A DNA stretch of 64,000 nt from Bretschneidera sinensis (lineage: Eukaryota > Streptophyta > Magnoliopsida > Brassicales > Akaniaceae): the NCBI GenBank assembly GCA_023935145.1, contig CM043699.1, positions 130,324,036 to 130,388,035 on the forward strand, read 5' to 3'. The first letter of the stretch is position 1. Every line of letters begins with the position of its first letter. A model generated the notes under the pieces. The model did no database searches and was not told the DNA's origin. It saw only the letters and a program-made list of their open reading frames with translations. Of the stretch, positions 36,645-48,958 are shown piece after piece. The position numbers and the translations under genes are program-made.

Positions 36645-39600
36645 TGTAATACTCGTCTTCTTAAAGCAAGTTAAAGAAGTAATTTTATAAATATTACATA
36701 GAATTAAAATAATATATAGATGAAAGATTTATTATTGAATAAAATAATTTTTTTGAAAAAAAACTAGGCGTTTACTATCACAAATGAAGGAAAAAAAAGT
36801 GTTGAATGGTTGCTATTAAAAGAAAAAAAAATGTGTTGGACGGTTGCTGTTAAAAGAAAAGAAAAAGAAAAAAAAAAGGGGGTCAACACCTAGACGTCCA
36901 GGTGCTTACCGCACAACATGCAACATTGCATGTTAGCCAGCAAAGAATGAAAATGAAAAAGGTGGAGAATTGGTGCAGACGGTATATATATATATAGTTT
37001 TTGCTTTATTTTGATTTTTCTTACCAAATCCAGTTTAGTTTCTTTCTTTCTTCAATTCAAATTATTCTCTTTCTTTAAATACCTGGAAACTCAAAGAAAG
37101 GTTGAAAGATTGTAATTTTGAAAAGGTTTACAAGAGAATTTTAAAGAGATTCGAAGGAAGCTCTAAGAAAAAAAAAAGTAATAATTTGAATTTTATTTTT
37201 GAAATTTAGCATACATGAAATTTCTCGGAATTCAATGTGGAAATTTTAAGGGGTATGAATTCTGGAAGAATTGAAGAAGAATATTAGAAAGTTTAATACA
37301 AATAATATGTCAGGTGTTGACGAACAGCAATCGGGTGAAATTATTGAAAAGAGAAGGAAAGGCAAGGAGGTGATCCACGGGTAGCTTTAAGTGCTACGTA
37401 GTGAGTTAGATTTACTTTTAGTAATCGAGATATATATGAAATATAAAGTGATGATATTGAATTAATTATTAAACTATGATTGGATGATATATGAAAGTTG
37501 GTTGATGGATATGATAGGAATGATTGATATGTTAGAGATTTATTACATGAGAAGTAATATTATTGAAATAATGAGTTGATTAAATAAATAATGAAGGGAT
37601 AAATGAATTCCTTGACAAGTTATGATTAATAATTTGATATTATATATAAGGAGATAATTTAATAAATATGATAAAAATAATAATTTTGAGAAAGAGTTGG
37701 ATAGCTAAATTGAATGTTTGAATGTATGCTTGTTTTTATATTATTGGTGATAGGTGCTTAAATATTCATATTCAAGCCCCCTTATTTAAATTTATTAGGT
37801 CCTTAGTTATGTTATTTTACTCTATTTTACTTCATTTGTGTGTTTTACATGTGTTTAGAGGGTCTTGGAAGAAAATAAGCAGTTTTGGCACTTATAGGAA
37901 GAAACCGGGAATTCCTGGAGCAGCCTCTGGTCAAAGTGCGATCGAGTGTAAGACACATGCGATCGAGCGCACATATACGAGTGTGAACAGTAAACTGCAG
38001 AACCCTATTTTGGAAATAAAGTAGTTTTGTGTTTTAGGAAAGTTTAGGAACTCATGAGCCTTCTAGGACTACTCAAGCCCTATAAATACACCTGTAAAGC
38101 ACATGCAAATAATCACTTCTTAGACATCACTTCTTTTATCTTTTTGGAGTTGTAAGCTTTGGGAGAGAATTGACGCCTCTTCCCTCGGGTTTATTCTTCC
38201 CTTTATGTTTAGTTTATATATGATGTTTATCTTAGACAGCATGTGTAACTAACTTTCTTATAGGGCTCGATTGAAGCCCTAGTTATGCCTTCTCATATAT
38301 TTATTCATTTATAAATCTTTGCCAATAGCCTTTATTATGTTGCTTAACTTGATTAATGCCTGTGCCTATTTAAATTCCTTATATGTATGTGTATGGCCAA
38401 CGTATGCATGTGGTATGGATTGGTTAGTTAGATCAATTTGGATGACCGAGTCCTGGGTCTAACATTAGTAACAAAGGATATCCACACCGGATTCTTGGAT
38501 TAATCAACATGGAAAACCGGGAGTAGATATCATGCCCTAGGACTCATGTGGTTGTTGATTTCCATAGTACTTATGCTTTCTTAAGGAACAACTCAAGCAG
38601 ATACCATGCTGAATCCCTTAAGGAAGAAAAGAGTTAGAGTAGATACCATGCCTAACTCATTGCTTAGGGAAATCAATAGCTTAAGGAGTAGATACCATGC
38701 CCTTAGGTTGGCGACCATTAGATACACATGATAAGGCTAGTGTACTGATACATTATACAATTGGGAAAGTATAACTAGTGGTGAATATCAAAGCCCTGTG
38801 TCTTTATTATTATCAAATCACACACAACAGTTATTTTATTTCTCTTTTAAACTTAAAGAAACTAATTCTAGATAGAAATTCACCAATCCCTGTGGAAATG
38901 ATCTCGCACTTGCACACTATACTACCACAGACCATGAGCACTTGCAAGTAAAACGAGTGCGATTATTTATTAATTTAGGTAAATAAACGTGCAACAATTG
39001 GTCACATGCATATTTCATATTATTGTTCATATGCATATGCATGAAATAAAAGAACCAGGAAGGTAAACGGTCTAAATGGAACTGTGATAGTCGATATATG
39101 CTGGAAATAAAAGAACTGGGAAGGCAGCCGGTCTAAATGAAACCATGATAGCCGGTATATGATGAAAATAAAATAACCAGGAAGGCAACCGGTCTAAGCT
39201 AAAGCATGTTGACACATGGGAAGATGTTCCAAAATAATAATTTAATTTAAATTCATGCGTTGCATTTGTTTTATATATTAATTATTATTGCTTGAGATGC
39301 TAAAGTGTTATTCTTGATTGTAAATTTATTGATAGATGAATGAGTCTCATAGAGAGACAGATTTGATGAGAAAGAAATATGAAAGTATGATGTGATAAAA
39401 ATTATCTGAGTGATTGATTATATGTTGTGAACCTCATAACGATGTAATTATGAGGTAGAATTGATAGTCTCAAGATGATTAAATATATGAAAAGAAGATA
39501 TTGATAAATGATGAGGATTATGATATGAGTAGTGATAAGAAAATGCTATTATCGAATTATATGAGATATAGATGAATGAATATTGGAAGACTATTTGAAC

Positions 39601-39977
39601 AATTGAATACTTCTAGTAAATTTAATTCACTGAGCTTGTGAAGCTCACTCCTCACTGTTAAATAATTTTAGGTAGCAGGCAAGACAGATAGATTGGTGAG
39701 CTGAGATTCAAACTGAGTCATTATCTGTAAGCCACGTGGTCCACATCCTCAGACTAATGGAAAGAAAAAAATATTTGTAAATATTCATGCATAATATGTT
39801 GTATATAATGTTTCAGTTGGGATCTTAATAATGTAACTCCCCTGTTGAGGGTTGAGGATTTATGTATGTAGATAATTTCAGTTGGTATTTTTATAGTGTT
39901 GCATATATGTGTCATGCTGGGATTTAAAATGTGACGACACTGTCTCAGGGGTGGCCAACCCGGGATGGGTCGTTACA
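36645..39977 (+). mobile_element. 3' LTR of the forward Gypsy element, unit 2
   Basis: Starts TGTAATACTCG and ends cgttaca. Contains (TA)7 at 36983-36996 and the solo LTR at 37748-38996. Joins the Copia LTR interior at 39978, exactly as in unit 1. Confidence 0.87.
37748..38996 (+). mobile_element. Solo LTR (Tat/Athila-like), unit 2
   Basis: 1249 bases, TGATAGG to GCAACA, with a perfect 5-base target duplication attgg at 37743-37747 and 38997-39001. It lacks most of the CpG-rich GCGATCG cluster present in unit 1. Confidence 0.85.
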
Positions 39978-42252
39978 CTTATATACATGGTTTGGGCCCA
40001 AGACTCATGAGCTTAAACTTTTGAGTCATATTGGTGCCTATTCATGGATATCAAACCCGTGTACTGCCACCAATTACTCAATTTGGAAGCCTAGGATGTT
40101 GGATTTGTTATACTATAGTGAAGACTAGGATGTTGGATTTGTTATACTATGGTGTTATGCATAGACCTATTGAAGGTGATGGAACTAAACCGAAGCTTTT
40201 GCATAGGAAAACTGCACTCTGGAAGAAGCTTAAATCTATGTATGAAAGAAAGTCCGCTCAGAATAAGGCTTTTATCATCAGGAAACTTGAAAATTTGAAA
40301 TACAAGGAGGATTGTTAAGTTGCGGAGCACTTGAATGGGTTTTAGAGTTTATTGTATTAGTTGACAATCTTAAAGCATGTGTTTGATGATAAGTTACAAG
40401 CCTTGTTATTGTTGAGTTCATTGTCAGATAGTTGGGATACATTAGTGGTATTAGTTAATAAATCTATTGAAGATGGAATGTTAGCATTGGTACGTGTTAA
40501 AGACATTATGTTTCATGAAGAAATCGGAAAAAATGAGCATGGAATCTCTTCTATGGCTGAGGCAATAGTTACAGAGAGTAAGGAGAGAAGTAAAAGCAGA
40601 AAACCTCATTACAATCGTGATAAATCATGTGATAAGCCTAGATGGAGATCAAATTCTAGAAAAAGAGCTATATGTCATTATTGCAACAAGCCTAGTCATA
40701 TTAGGCTCGAGTGTAGGAAATGAAGAGAGTCCATAATAAGGAAAAAGGCGAAGAGAAGAAAGTAGACAGTGGTACAGCTGCAATTGCATCTGATGCTGAT
40801 GTTATTATTGTTTGTGATGGTGTTTCTGTTAATTTCACATGTTATGGCTCCACTTAGGTAGCTGACACAAGTTCTACATCTCATATCACTTCTCACATTG
40901 ATTTATTTTCAACCTATGTTGTTAGTGATTTTGGCTCTATAAAGACAGCCAATGGTGCCTCATATAAAGTTATCGGCGTGGGAGATCTTTGGTTGGAATC
41001 CAACACTGGATGCAAATTTCTCTTGAAAGATTCTAAACATGTTCCTAACATTCATCTTAATCTAATCTCCACTACTCAACTTGATGATGAGTTTTATGAG
41101 AGTAACTTCAAAGGTGGAGTGTGGAAGCTCTCTAGAGGATCATTGATTCTTGCAAAGGGAAAAAAAAGATTGATCACCTTTATAGATTGCAAGCTAAGTC
41201 ATGTCAAAACCAAGTGAATGATATTGAAGATGAGTCCATTGATTTATGGCATAAACGGCTCAGTTACATGAGTAAGGATGGGCTCTAGATTCTATCTAAA
41301 AAGCAAACATTACCTCCCATAAAAGGTATGTCTCTGAAAAATTGTGTTCATTGTTTGGCTGGAAAACAAAAAAGAATTTTATTTCTTAGAACTCATCCTT
41401 CTAGACGTAATGTTGTTTTGGATTTGGTTCATACTGATGTCTGTTATATGAAAGATAAATCCCTTAGTGGTGCCTTTTATTTTTGTGACTGTTATTGACG
41501 ATTTCTCTATAAAAGTGTGGGTTGTTGCTTTACATTCTAAGGATCAAGTCTTTAATGCATTCGAAGAAATTCATGTGAAAGTTGAAAGAGAGACTAATTG
41601 GAAGCTGATATGCATTGAAGCAGATAATGGTGGTGAATACAAGGGTCCTTTTAAGAAGTACTACAGGGATTTCGATATCAGGCTTCAGAAAACTGTACCT
41701 AAAACACCGCAGAAGAATGGTGTAGCAGAGAGAATGAACAGAATTATAGAAAAAAGAATTCAATGCATGCTCTCTCATGCAAAGCTGCCTAAAAACTTTT
41801 GGAGTGAGGCAATGAGGACTACAATTGACTTTATTAACCTTTCTCCTTCAGCTCCTTTGAATGGTGATATACCAGAGAAGGTTTAGACTAGGAAAGATGT
41901 GTCCTACAAACATTTGAGAATGTTTGGGTGCAGAGCCTTTGTTCACATTCCTAGAGTTGAAATATCCAAGCTTGATAGTAAAACTAATGAGTGTATATTC
42001 TTGAGTTATGCACATAAAGAATTTGGTTACAGATTATGGGATCCAAAAGAGAAGAAAATTATCAGAAGCAAAGATGTTATGTTCCTTGAGGACCAAACCA
42101 TTAAAGACTTACAGAAGATTGTGAAACCTAAGTTCTTCAATGAAGAAGATGTTAACTTGGACCCAATTTATTCTCTAGTTGCAGCTTATAATGATCATGG
42201 GGGATAAATTTACGGAGAAAATGAAGATGCAAGTGATAATGATAGTGATATT
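39978..42252 (+). pseudogene. Defective Tnt1-like Copia fragment, unit 2
   Basis: Same extent and same internal losses as 19169-21443. Less decayed: gag is open at 40361-40723 through the zinc knuckle CHYCNKPSHIRLEC, and the integrase is open at 41467-41886, past the Trp codon that is a stop in unit 1. The protease motif is still DTSS. Ends at gatagtgatatt (42252). Confidence 0.88.
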
Positions 42253-42408
42253 ATCTTTCTCTTTCTCTTTCTTATCTTTTCTTTTTCTCATGTTGGAATA
42301 AGATTTTACTTTATTATCTGTTATTTTCATTTGTTAGGAAAAAAAATTTCAAAAAAATTTCTCATGGATTCTCTAATTTCTTATATGAAAACTGTGAATC
42401 TTGGAATA

Positions 42409-42456
<48 letters not shown>

Positions 42457-42821
42457 TTACAGTTGAAGTTTAGTATATCACCGGGTCATATGGTTTGGCT
42501 AAGCTTTTTTGCAAATTTATTTTGATACTTAATTTTAAAATTTGCAAAAAAAATAAAGTTAGTCAATTCCAAAAAAAGAAATACTTCAAGGCTCCGATTG
42601 TTTTGCAGGAAAATTTGTAAAGTGTCATTTTCAATGTGTTTAGTAGAATATAAATCAATTTCGTTCGTAAAATCAGATTTTACACCATTAAAGGATAAGA
42701 TATAAAAAATAAAAAATAAACCTTCCTCTTTTTTTGGAAACGAAAATCAAAACACATTTCCCTACACTTCATTTCTCTCTTACCATATATTATTTAATTC
42801 CATGTGTCTGTTTTTTTTTTC
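42253..42821. other. AT-rich stretch with (AT)20, unit 2
   Basis: Counterpart of 384-975; microsatellite at 42411-42450, and a short direct duplication (caaaaaaatttc) near 42350. No gene. Confidence 0.5.
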
Positions 42822-42932
42822 TAAAAAAACTATTTCATTCAATAATAAATCTGTCATGCATATATTAATTAATTTCATATAATATTTATCAAATTACTTC
42901 TTTACCTTTACTTTAAGAACACGAGTATTACA
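42822..42932 (-). mobile_element. Reverse LTR tip, unit 2
   Basis: First bases of the reverse LTR, ending TGTAATACTCG (reverse strand) at 42932. Confidence 0.8.
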
Positions 42933-43351
42933 GTTTAAGACTCAGATTGATTAAAAAAAATAGAAGAAAAGAAGAAGGAGAGAAGAAATACCTATAGTAC
43001 TTCACTTGAGCATATTCAAAGTAGCAGTTGAATGCTTGAATGTAAGCCCCTATGTAAATAGGGAGAAAATTTCAAAGGAGAGTTATTGACTAAATGACAA
43101 GAAGGATCTAAAGCATCTTTGACATTTGACAAGAAAGATATATCTACATTTATATCTGCACTTAGAGAAAATTGAAGGAGGATAATTGCACCCAAAAAAA
43201 TCAATTCCATTGGGACTGATTATGTATGCTTCAGTTGGGGCATGGGAGTTACATATATCCTCTGTAATTTCTGGTAGGGACTACATGAGCCATTTTTTAT
43301 AAGCAAAGAAATATGTATTCAGTGGGAAGAACTTACCAAAATTATAACATT
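42933..43351 (-). repeat. Duplicated MADS 3' flank, unit 2
   Basis: Joined to gag at ataacatt. The native single-copy version of the same DNA is in the same unit at 46110-46528, which identifies which piece is the duplicate. Confidence 0.78.
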
Positions 43352-43927
43352 CAATGGGAAGAACTTCTGACCTAAATGATGCAAAAGCAACCTTCTGTCT
43401 ATCTGTCATTGGTAAGACTTCAAAATATTTCTCAACATGTTTAATCCACTACTCAACTTCAATAGGATTTACAGATCCTCTAAAATACTGGGGTTTAAAT
43501 TTAATAAATCTCACAAAACAATCTCCTTGCATTTCATGTGCAAACACACCCTCTCCCTCATAAGCTCCTTGTCTCACCACATCAGGTACTGCTCTACCCC
43601 CTCTCCCTCATAAGCTCCTTGTCTCACCACATCAGGTACTGCTCTACCCCTTTCCTTTAATCTCCTCTGTAAATTATCAGCCCTTTCTTCTGCTACATTC
43701 ATTCTCTTTATAGCATGATCAAGAACTTCTCTCAACCTATCCCTCCTAATATCATATTCTCTCCCACTTCTACTAGTACCAGCTGTACTAGTAACCTGTT
43801 CCCTTACATGAACCACAGACTCGACCTCCTCTTCTGCTTCAGTTCATCTACATATTGGGGCTCTATCACATCCTTTCTGATTCAGAACTCTACCTCTAGA
43901 TCTAGCACGTCCATGTTTCATTCTTAG
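43352..43927 (-). pseudogene. Truncated reverse Gypsy gag, unit 2, with 50-base duplication
   Basis: Same gag as at 1507-2026, but 43551-43600 is exactly repeated at 43601-43650. Fifty bases shift the frame, so the capsid segment is no longer read with the N-terminal part. The start region lies near 43927. The primer binding site is at 44008-44019. Confidence 0.8.
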
Positions 43928-44023
43928 ACTCTACATTAAAATGTAGTTTATTTAAATCTTCCACTTCTTTAAATTTTTATGCAGTCTACAGAATCATAAA
44001 ACCTAATGCTCTGATACCAAAAT

Positions 44024-46109
44024 TTTAACGGCCCATCCCAGGTTGGCCACCCCCGAGACGGTGTCGTCACATTTTGAAATCCCAGCACGACACATTTATG
44101 CAACAATATAAAAACATCAACTGAAATTAAAAATTACATCCAATCTTCAACTCTTTTCAGAGGAGTTACATCATTATTCTCTTATCAGAAACAATATATA
44201 AATATAACAAAATGCATGAAAAGATTTTAATACAAATTTTCTTTCTTCTTTCTTACAATGTTTGAAGACTTGACCATGGGACTTACTTAAGGTAATTACT
44301 CTGATATCAGCTCTAAACCTTATCTGCCTTGCCCGCTGCCTGAAAAATTTCAACAATAAGGAGTGAGCTTCAGAAGCTCAGTGAATTAAATTTACTAGAA
44401 GTGCCCAATTATACTCTTCCAGTCACATCATATAATTCAATTGTTTCTAATTCACCAATATTAATCATCTATTTCTTCACATATAATAATTCAATCTTTC
44501 AAATATTCATTCATCTATTATCTCATATAATTCAATAATAACATTCTATTATCACTACTCATATCATAATTCCAACCATTTATCAATCTCTTCTTAAATT
44601 AATCATCAAACATATCAATTTTTCTTCTCATATATTTATTCGTTTTGAGACTATCAATTTAACATCATCATTTACCTCGTTATGAGGTTCACAACATATA
44701 ATCAATCAATTAAATAATTTTTATCATATCATACTTTCATATTTTTTTTCTATATTAATAATAATAATAAAATAACCAAATGAATAAATACATGTGTTTA
44801 AATCATCTTTCTTTATTTCTTTTATTCTTTTTCATCACATCATCTCATTTTTTTGTATTCTTATCTAGGAACGTCTTCCCACATGTCGACATGTTTCAGC
44901 TAGACCAGCTATTTTCCTAGTCTTTTCAGCCAGACCAGCTGCATTCCTGGTCTTCTCAGCTAAACCAGCTGCTACCTTCCTAGTCTTCTCAACCTGACCA
45001 GCTGCCTTCATGGTCTTCCTTTTTTATGCATATGAGCAATAACATGCAAACAAGCATACATCAAAGCATTAAATTCAACTATCTAACTCTTTCTCAAAAA
45101 ATTTATTTTTTATCATATTTATTAAATTGTCTCCTCATATATCATATAAATTTTTCAATCATATTTTCAGAAATTTCATATAACTTCTCGGCATATTTTT
45201 CATTAATCCATCATTTTTAAAATATAAATTCTTATATAATTAATATTCAACATACTATTTAATCTCAAATCAATAAATCAATCAATTATCATATATAAAA
45301 GAAAATGCATCATTATAATTCACCCATTTATTCAAATATCATAAATTCATATTTTTATTGTTCTCGATTACCAAAAGTAAATCTAACTCACCACGTAGCA
45401 CTGAAAGCTACCCGTGGATCACCTACTTGCATTTCCTGCTCCTTTCAGCAATTTATTGAGATTGCTGATCACCAACACCTAATCATAAACTTTCATAAAT
45501 CTTACTATTTCATAACTTAATTCAAACAATATAATTATTTAGTTATAGGTCTTATTGAAAATTTATCTTAAATATGATAAAGTCTTGCTATTGTAATTGA
45601 ATGATTGTACTATCTCTAATATTGGAGAAATTTTTTTTATAACTTTTTGCTAAGAAATTTTAATTGAAGAAAAAAGAAAACCAAACAGAATTTGGTAACA
45701 AATAACAAAACAAAACAAAAAACGAAAATTTTATATCCAAATCTGCCCCTGACTTGCCATCGTTCTACTTATTTTTTTCCTCTCATGTGTCTTGTATGCA
45801 AGACACTTGAGATTTCACATGCTACACCTGGGTTTGGCTCTTCTTTTTTTTTATTTGTAGCCTCAAAAGGTTACACCTGTGTTTTGTTTTCCCTTTGTAA
45901 CATCAAACAGCCACACCTGGACACTTAGCATCCATGTATTTTTTTTTTGCCTTTATGGCCACAAACGGCTTACCAAACGCCTAGGTGTCCTTTTTTTCAA
46001 AAAAATTTATTTTATTCAATAATAAGTTTTTCATGCATATATTATTTAATTCTATGTAATATTTATCAAATTATTTTTATACTCTTACTATAAAAACACG
46101 AGTATTACA
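44024..46109 (-). mobile_element. Complete reverse Gypsy LTR, unit 2
   Basis: Counterpart of 2129-4221. Its minisatellite (about 44898-45018) has small unit changes and keeps a gtcgacatg next to it that units 0 and 1 shortened to gtcacatg. Confidence 0.85.
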
Positions 46110-47135
46110 ATTTAAGACTCAGATTAATAAAAAAGAAAAATAGAAGAAAAGAAGAATGATAGAAAAGAAATACCTATAGTACTTCACTTGAGCATCTTCA
46201 AAGTAGCAGTTGAATACTTGAATGTAAGCCCCTAGGGAGAAAATTTCAAAGGAGAGTTATTGACTAAATGACAAGCAGGATCTGAAGCATCTTTGACATC
46301 TGACAAGAAAGGTATATCTCCATTTATATCTGCACTTATAGAAAATTGAAGGAGGATAATTGCACCCAAAAAAATCAATTCCAGTGGGACCGATTATATA
46401 TGCTTCAGTTGGGGCATGGGAGTTACATATATCCTCTGTAATTTCTGGTAGGGACTACATGAGCCATTTTTTTTTATAAGCAAAGAAATATGTATTCAGT
46501 GGGAAGAACTTACCAAAATTGTAACATTTTAGTAAGAATAACGGTACTGGGTGTTGCTTAGTTATAAACATAACAACATTAAAATTTTAGGTATAAATTA
46601 TTATTTCATGCATATGATTTAGTAATGGTATTAAATGTCATTTGGCGAGTACAACAATATTAGAATTTTTACACGTTGAACTAATAATTAAGGAAATGCT
46701 AACGTCAAACACGGCTGACCTAAACTTGCCCCTTATAATTATAGTACGCATTTATCCTTTTTTGCAAGGATAACAATTTAGATGTTTATGTATTATTGAT
46801 AATTATTTCATGAATAACATAAAACATTCAATCTTCAATGAACTACCAAAAACACAGTATAACAGGATGTCTATATAGCAAAGCAGATCCCATGTAACAT
46901 AAAACATTCAACATTTTCCAACACAATCACTAGAGGTACATGCAAGCCAAGCCACACAAGCCCATTTTGGTACACAACAAAAGCACAGATTGCTAGATCT
47001 AGGTGAAGTTTGTATTCCACAGCACTGCAGTGTTAGGAAATTCTTGCTCAATTTCACTCTTTGATCACCCTTGGTGTGTGCTCTGTTCACCACTTTGAAG
47101 GTTCCAATGCCTTTGTGTTTCTAGGTAGCGAATGC
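46110..47135. other. Intact native MADS 3' flank, unit 2
   Basis: Contains the roughly 710 bases (about 46326-47034) that units 0 and 1 have lost. No domain is recognisable. A reverse reading frame at 46908-47093 crosses the deletion border but starts downstream of the MADS stop codon and has no family hallmark. Confidence 0.65.
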
Positions 47136-48958
47136 TTAGATGGGGTCCAGCAGGTAATGATTTTGGTTCATATTCATCTCTTGATGGATTCCTACACGGA
47201 CAACATCCAAGCTTAAACATATACCACTAAATAGTTTCCTTCGACCCTACTGTCATACATGTGAAGCATAAATAAGGAGTTCCACACAACATTCAAAAGT
47301 GCCTATATATTGTCAACCCAAGGTTTAAATCCTCAAATTGAATACCTTTTCTTTTTAGAATTTACACACTCTTCTCTTGTCAAATTCATTTCTTTTTCCT
47401 CAACAGTATGTATCTACAGATAATAAGTAGAATGAATTAGTACTGTATAAATTTTCACACACAAGAACAATCAATAATTCAAGAAAGATTGTAGAGAAGC
47501 TTTTATAATTTTAGGTAAATTGTCTTTCCACTTTCTGCTTTTCTTTCATGATGTTACCTTAACACTCTCGTTCTCAGCCCTTGAGGATGTCACCATGCTA
47601 TCAAGCCACTTTGCCTGCTAAGAAGAAGAAAAGTTCTTAATTTTCAATTTCAATATGAGCAGGTGAAAAATAAACGGAGAATATATACTAACTTTCAGCT
47701 TTTCCATGTCTCGAATTGCATCCATAAGAAGTAGCTGGCGCAAATTAGCCTCACAAATTGAGGTGATCTTTGCCGGATCCAAATTGTAACACCTGTTTTC
47801 AATATTTTAAATTGGAATAATTAAGTGTATTTGTTATCAAACTATCACCTATGTTATATCAAATAATGATTGAAATCGCCTAGGGATGATCCACATTCAC
47901 AAAATGACATAATCATAAGGGAAATAAAACAATGCAAAATTAAAAGAATAAAAAAATATCGACCTAATTTTTTCTTGTGCTTCATGCTGTTGTTTATTAA
48001 GTTCATCCAGTTCTCCCTCAAGAGCCTAGAAAGCCAAACAGAGATTAAAATCGTAAGGGATTTCCGTTACTTGCAAAAAAAAGTATCATTTAAGCATATA
48101 GAATAGTAAGTATGTCAGTTGAAGATTAGTTACCTCAATCCTGTAACCAGTCAGTGAATTGTTCATATGAGAAAAAAAGAATGCCATTAGAAGAAGGCCA
48201 ACTAAAAAAGGAGATGCATTTGCCTATATATATGTGTGCGTGTTTGAAAGATATTGAGAGAGAGGAAGCAACAAACTTTACTATCTTTTCCAGCGTTTCT
48301 CCTTGGTATTTCAAATGCTTGAGGGTCACAGACAAAGACTGGACGTACAAATTATTAAAATTAATGTTAAACACACATATATTAAGAGAGAGTGAGAGAG
48401 AGAGAGAGAGAGAGAGTAATTACCTCTTCATTTTCCTCATCTCTGCACATTCAAACAAATATTTGTTAGAAAACAAAGGAAAAAAAGAAGAAGAATAAGA
48501 AGAGACATAACTACAAATGCAAAGTTATTTTTCTCAGCTAATAGCCCGACTATATGTAAAATCAAAATCAAAATCAAACAAAAATAACAGAGATAAATCA
48601 AGACGCACTCTCGTAATTTATCAGCCTGGTCCGTATAGCGTAGAAAAATATCCTCAATCCTACAAGAAAACCATTATAAAATAGATCAGAAGACGTGTTT
48701 TAAAAGAAAAAGAACTTGTTTGTGGAAAAGAGAACATCAACCATGTATTTAGAACTGAATACTCTGTATCAACCTTCCACCGGAAGCAAAGATGGTCAAT
48801 CGACCAATAGGAGAAAACATCAGAACACCAACATCTGTATCACATAACACAGATAATTCAGTGGCTTTCTTGATAATTCCTTCTCTGCGCTTTGAATACG
48901 TTATTTGGCGACGGGTATGATTTTCAATTTTCCTCATTGCAAGCCTCCTGCGACCCAT
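47136..48958 (-). CDS. MIKC*-type MADS-box transcription factor, copy C
   Basis: Same nine-exon structure as copy A; exon 1 begins with ATG at 48958 and the stop is at 47136-47138. The deduced protein has about 217 residues. By eye it differs from copy A in two residues: Arg (CGT, codon containing 48913) in the MADS domain where A has Gly and B has Cys, and Met for Ile in the K-like domain (RDMEKLK, near 47706). The other exon differences seen are silent. It alone keeps the native 3' flank and the native upstream DNA leading to the tRNA gene, so it is the best candidate for the ancestral locus. The GA-rich tract in intron 3 is longer than in A and B. Confidence 0.85.

Noticed and set aside
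46908..47093. Cys-rich reverse reading frame next to MADS copy C that could be read as an alternative MADS C-terminus
   Set aside because: It lies downstream of the stop of the in-phase last exon (47136-47138), shows no MADS family hallmark, and is changed by the 710-base deletion in the other copies without other signs of selection.
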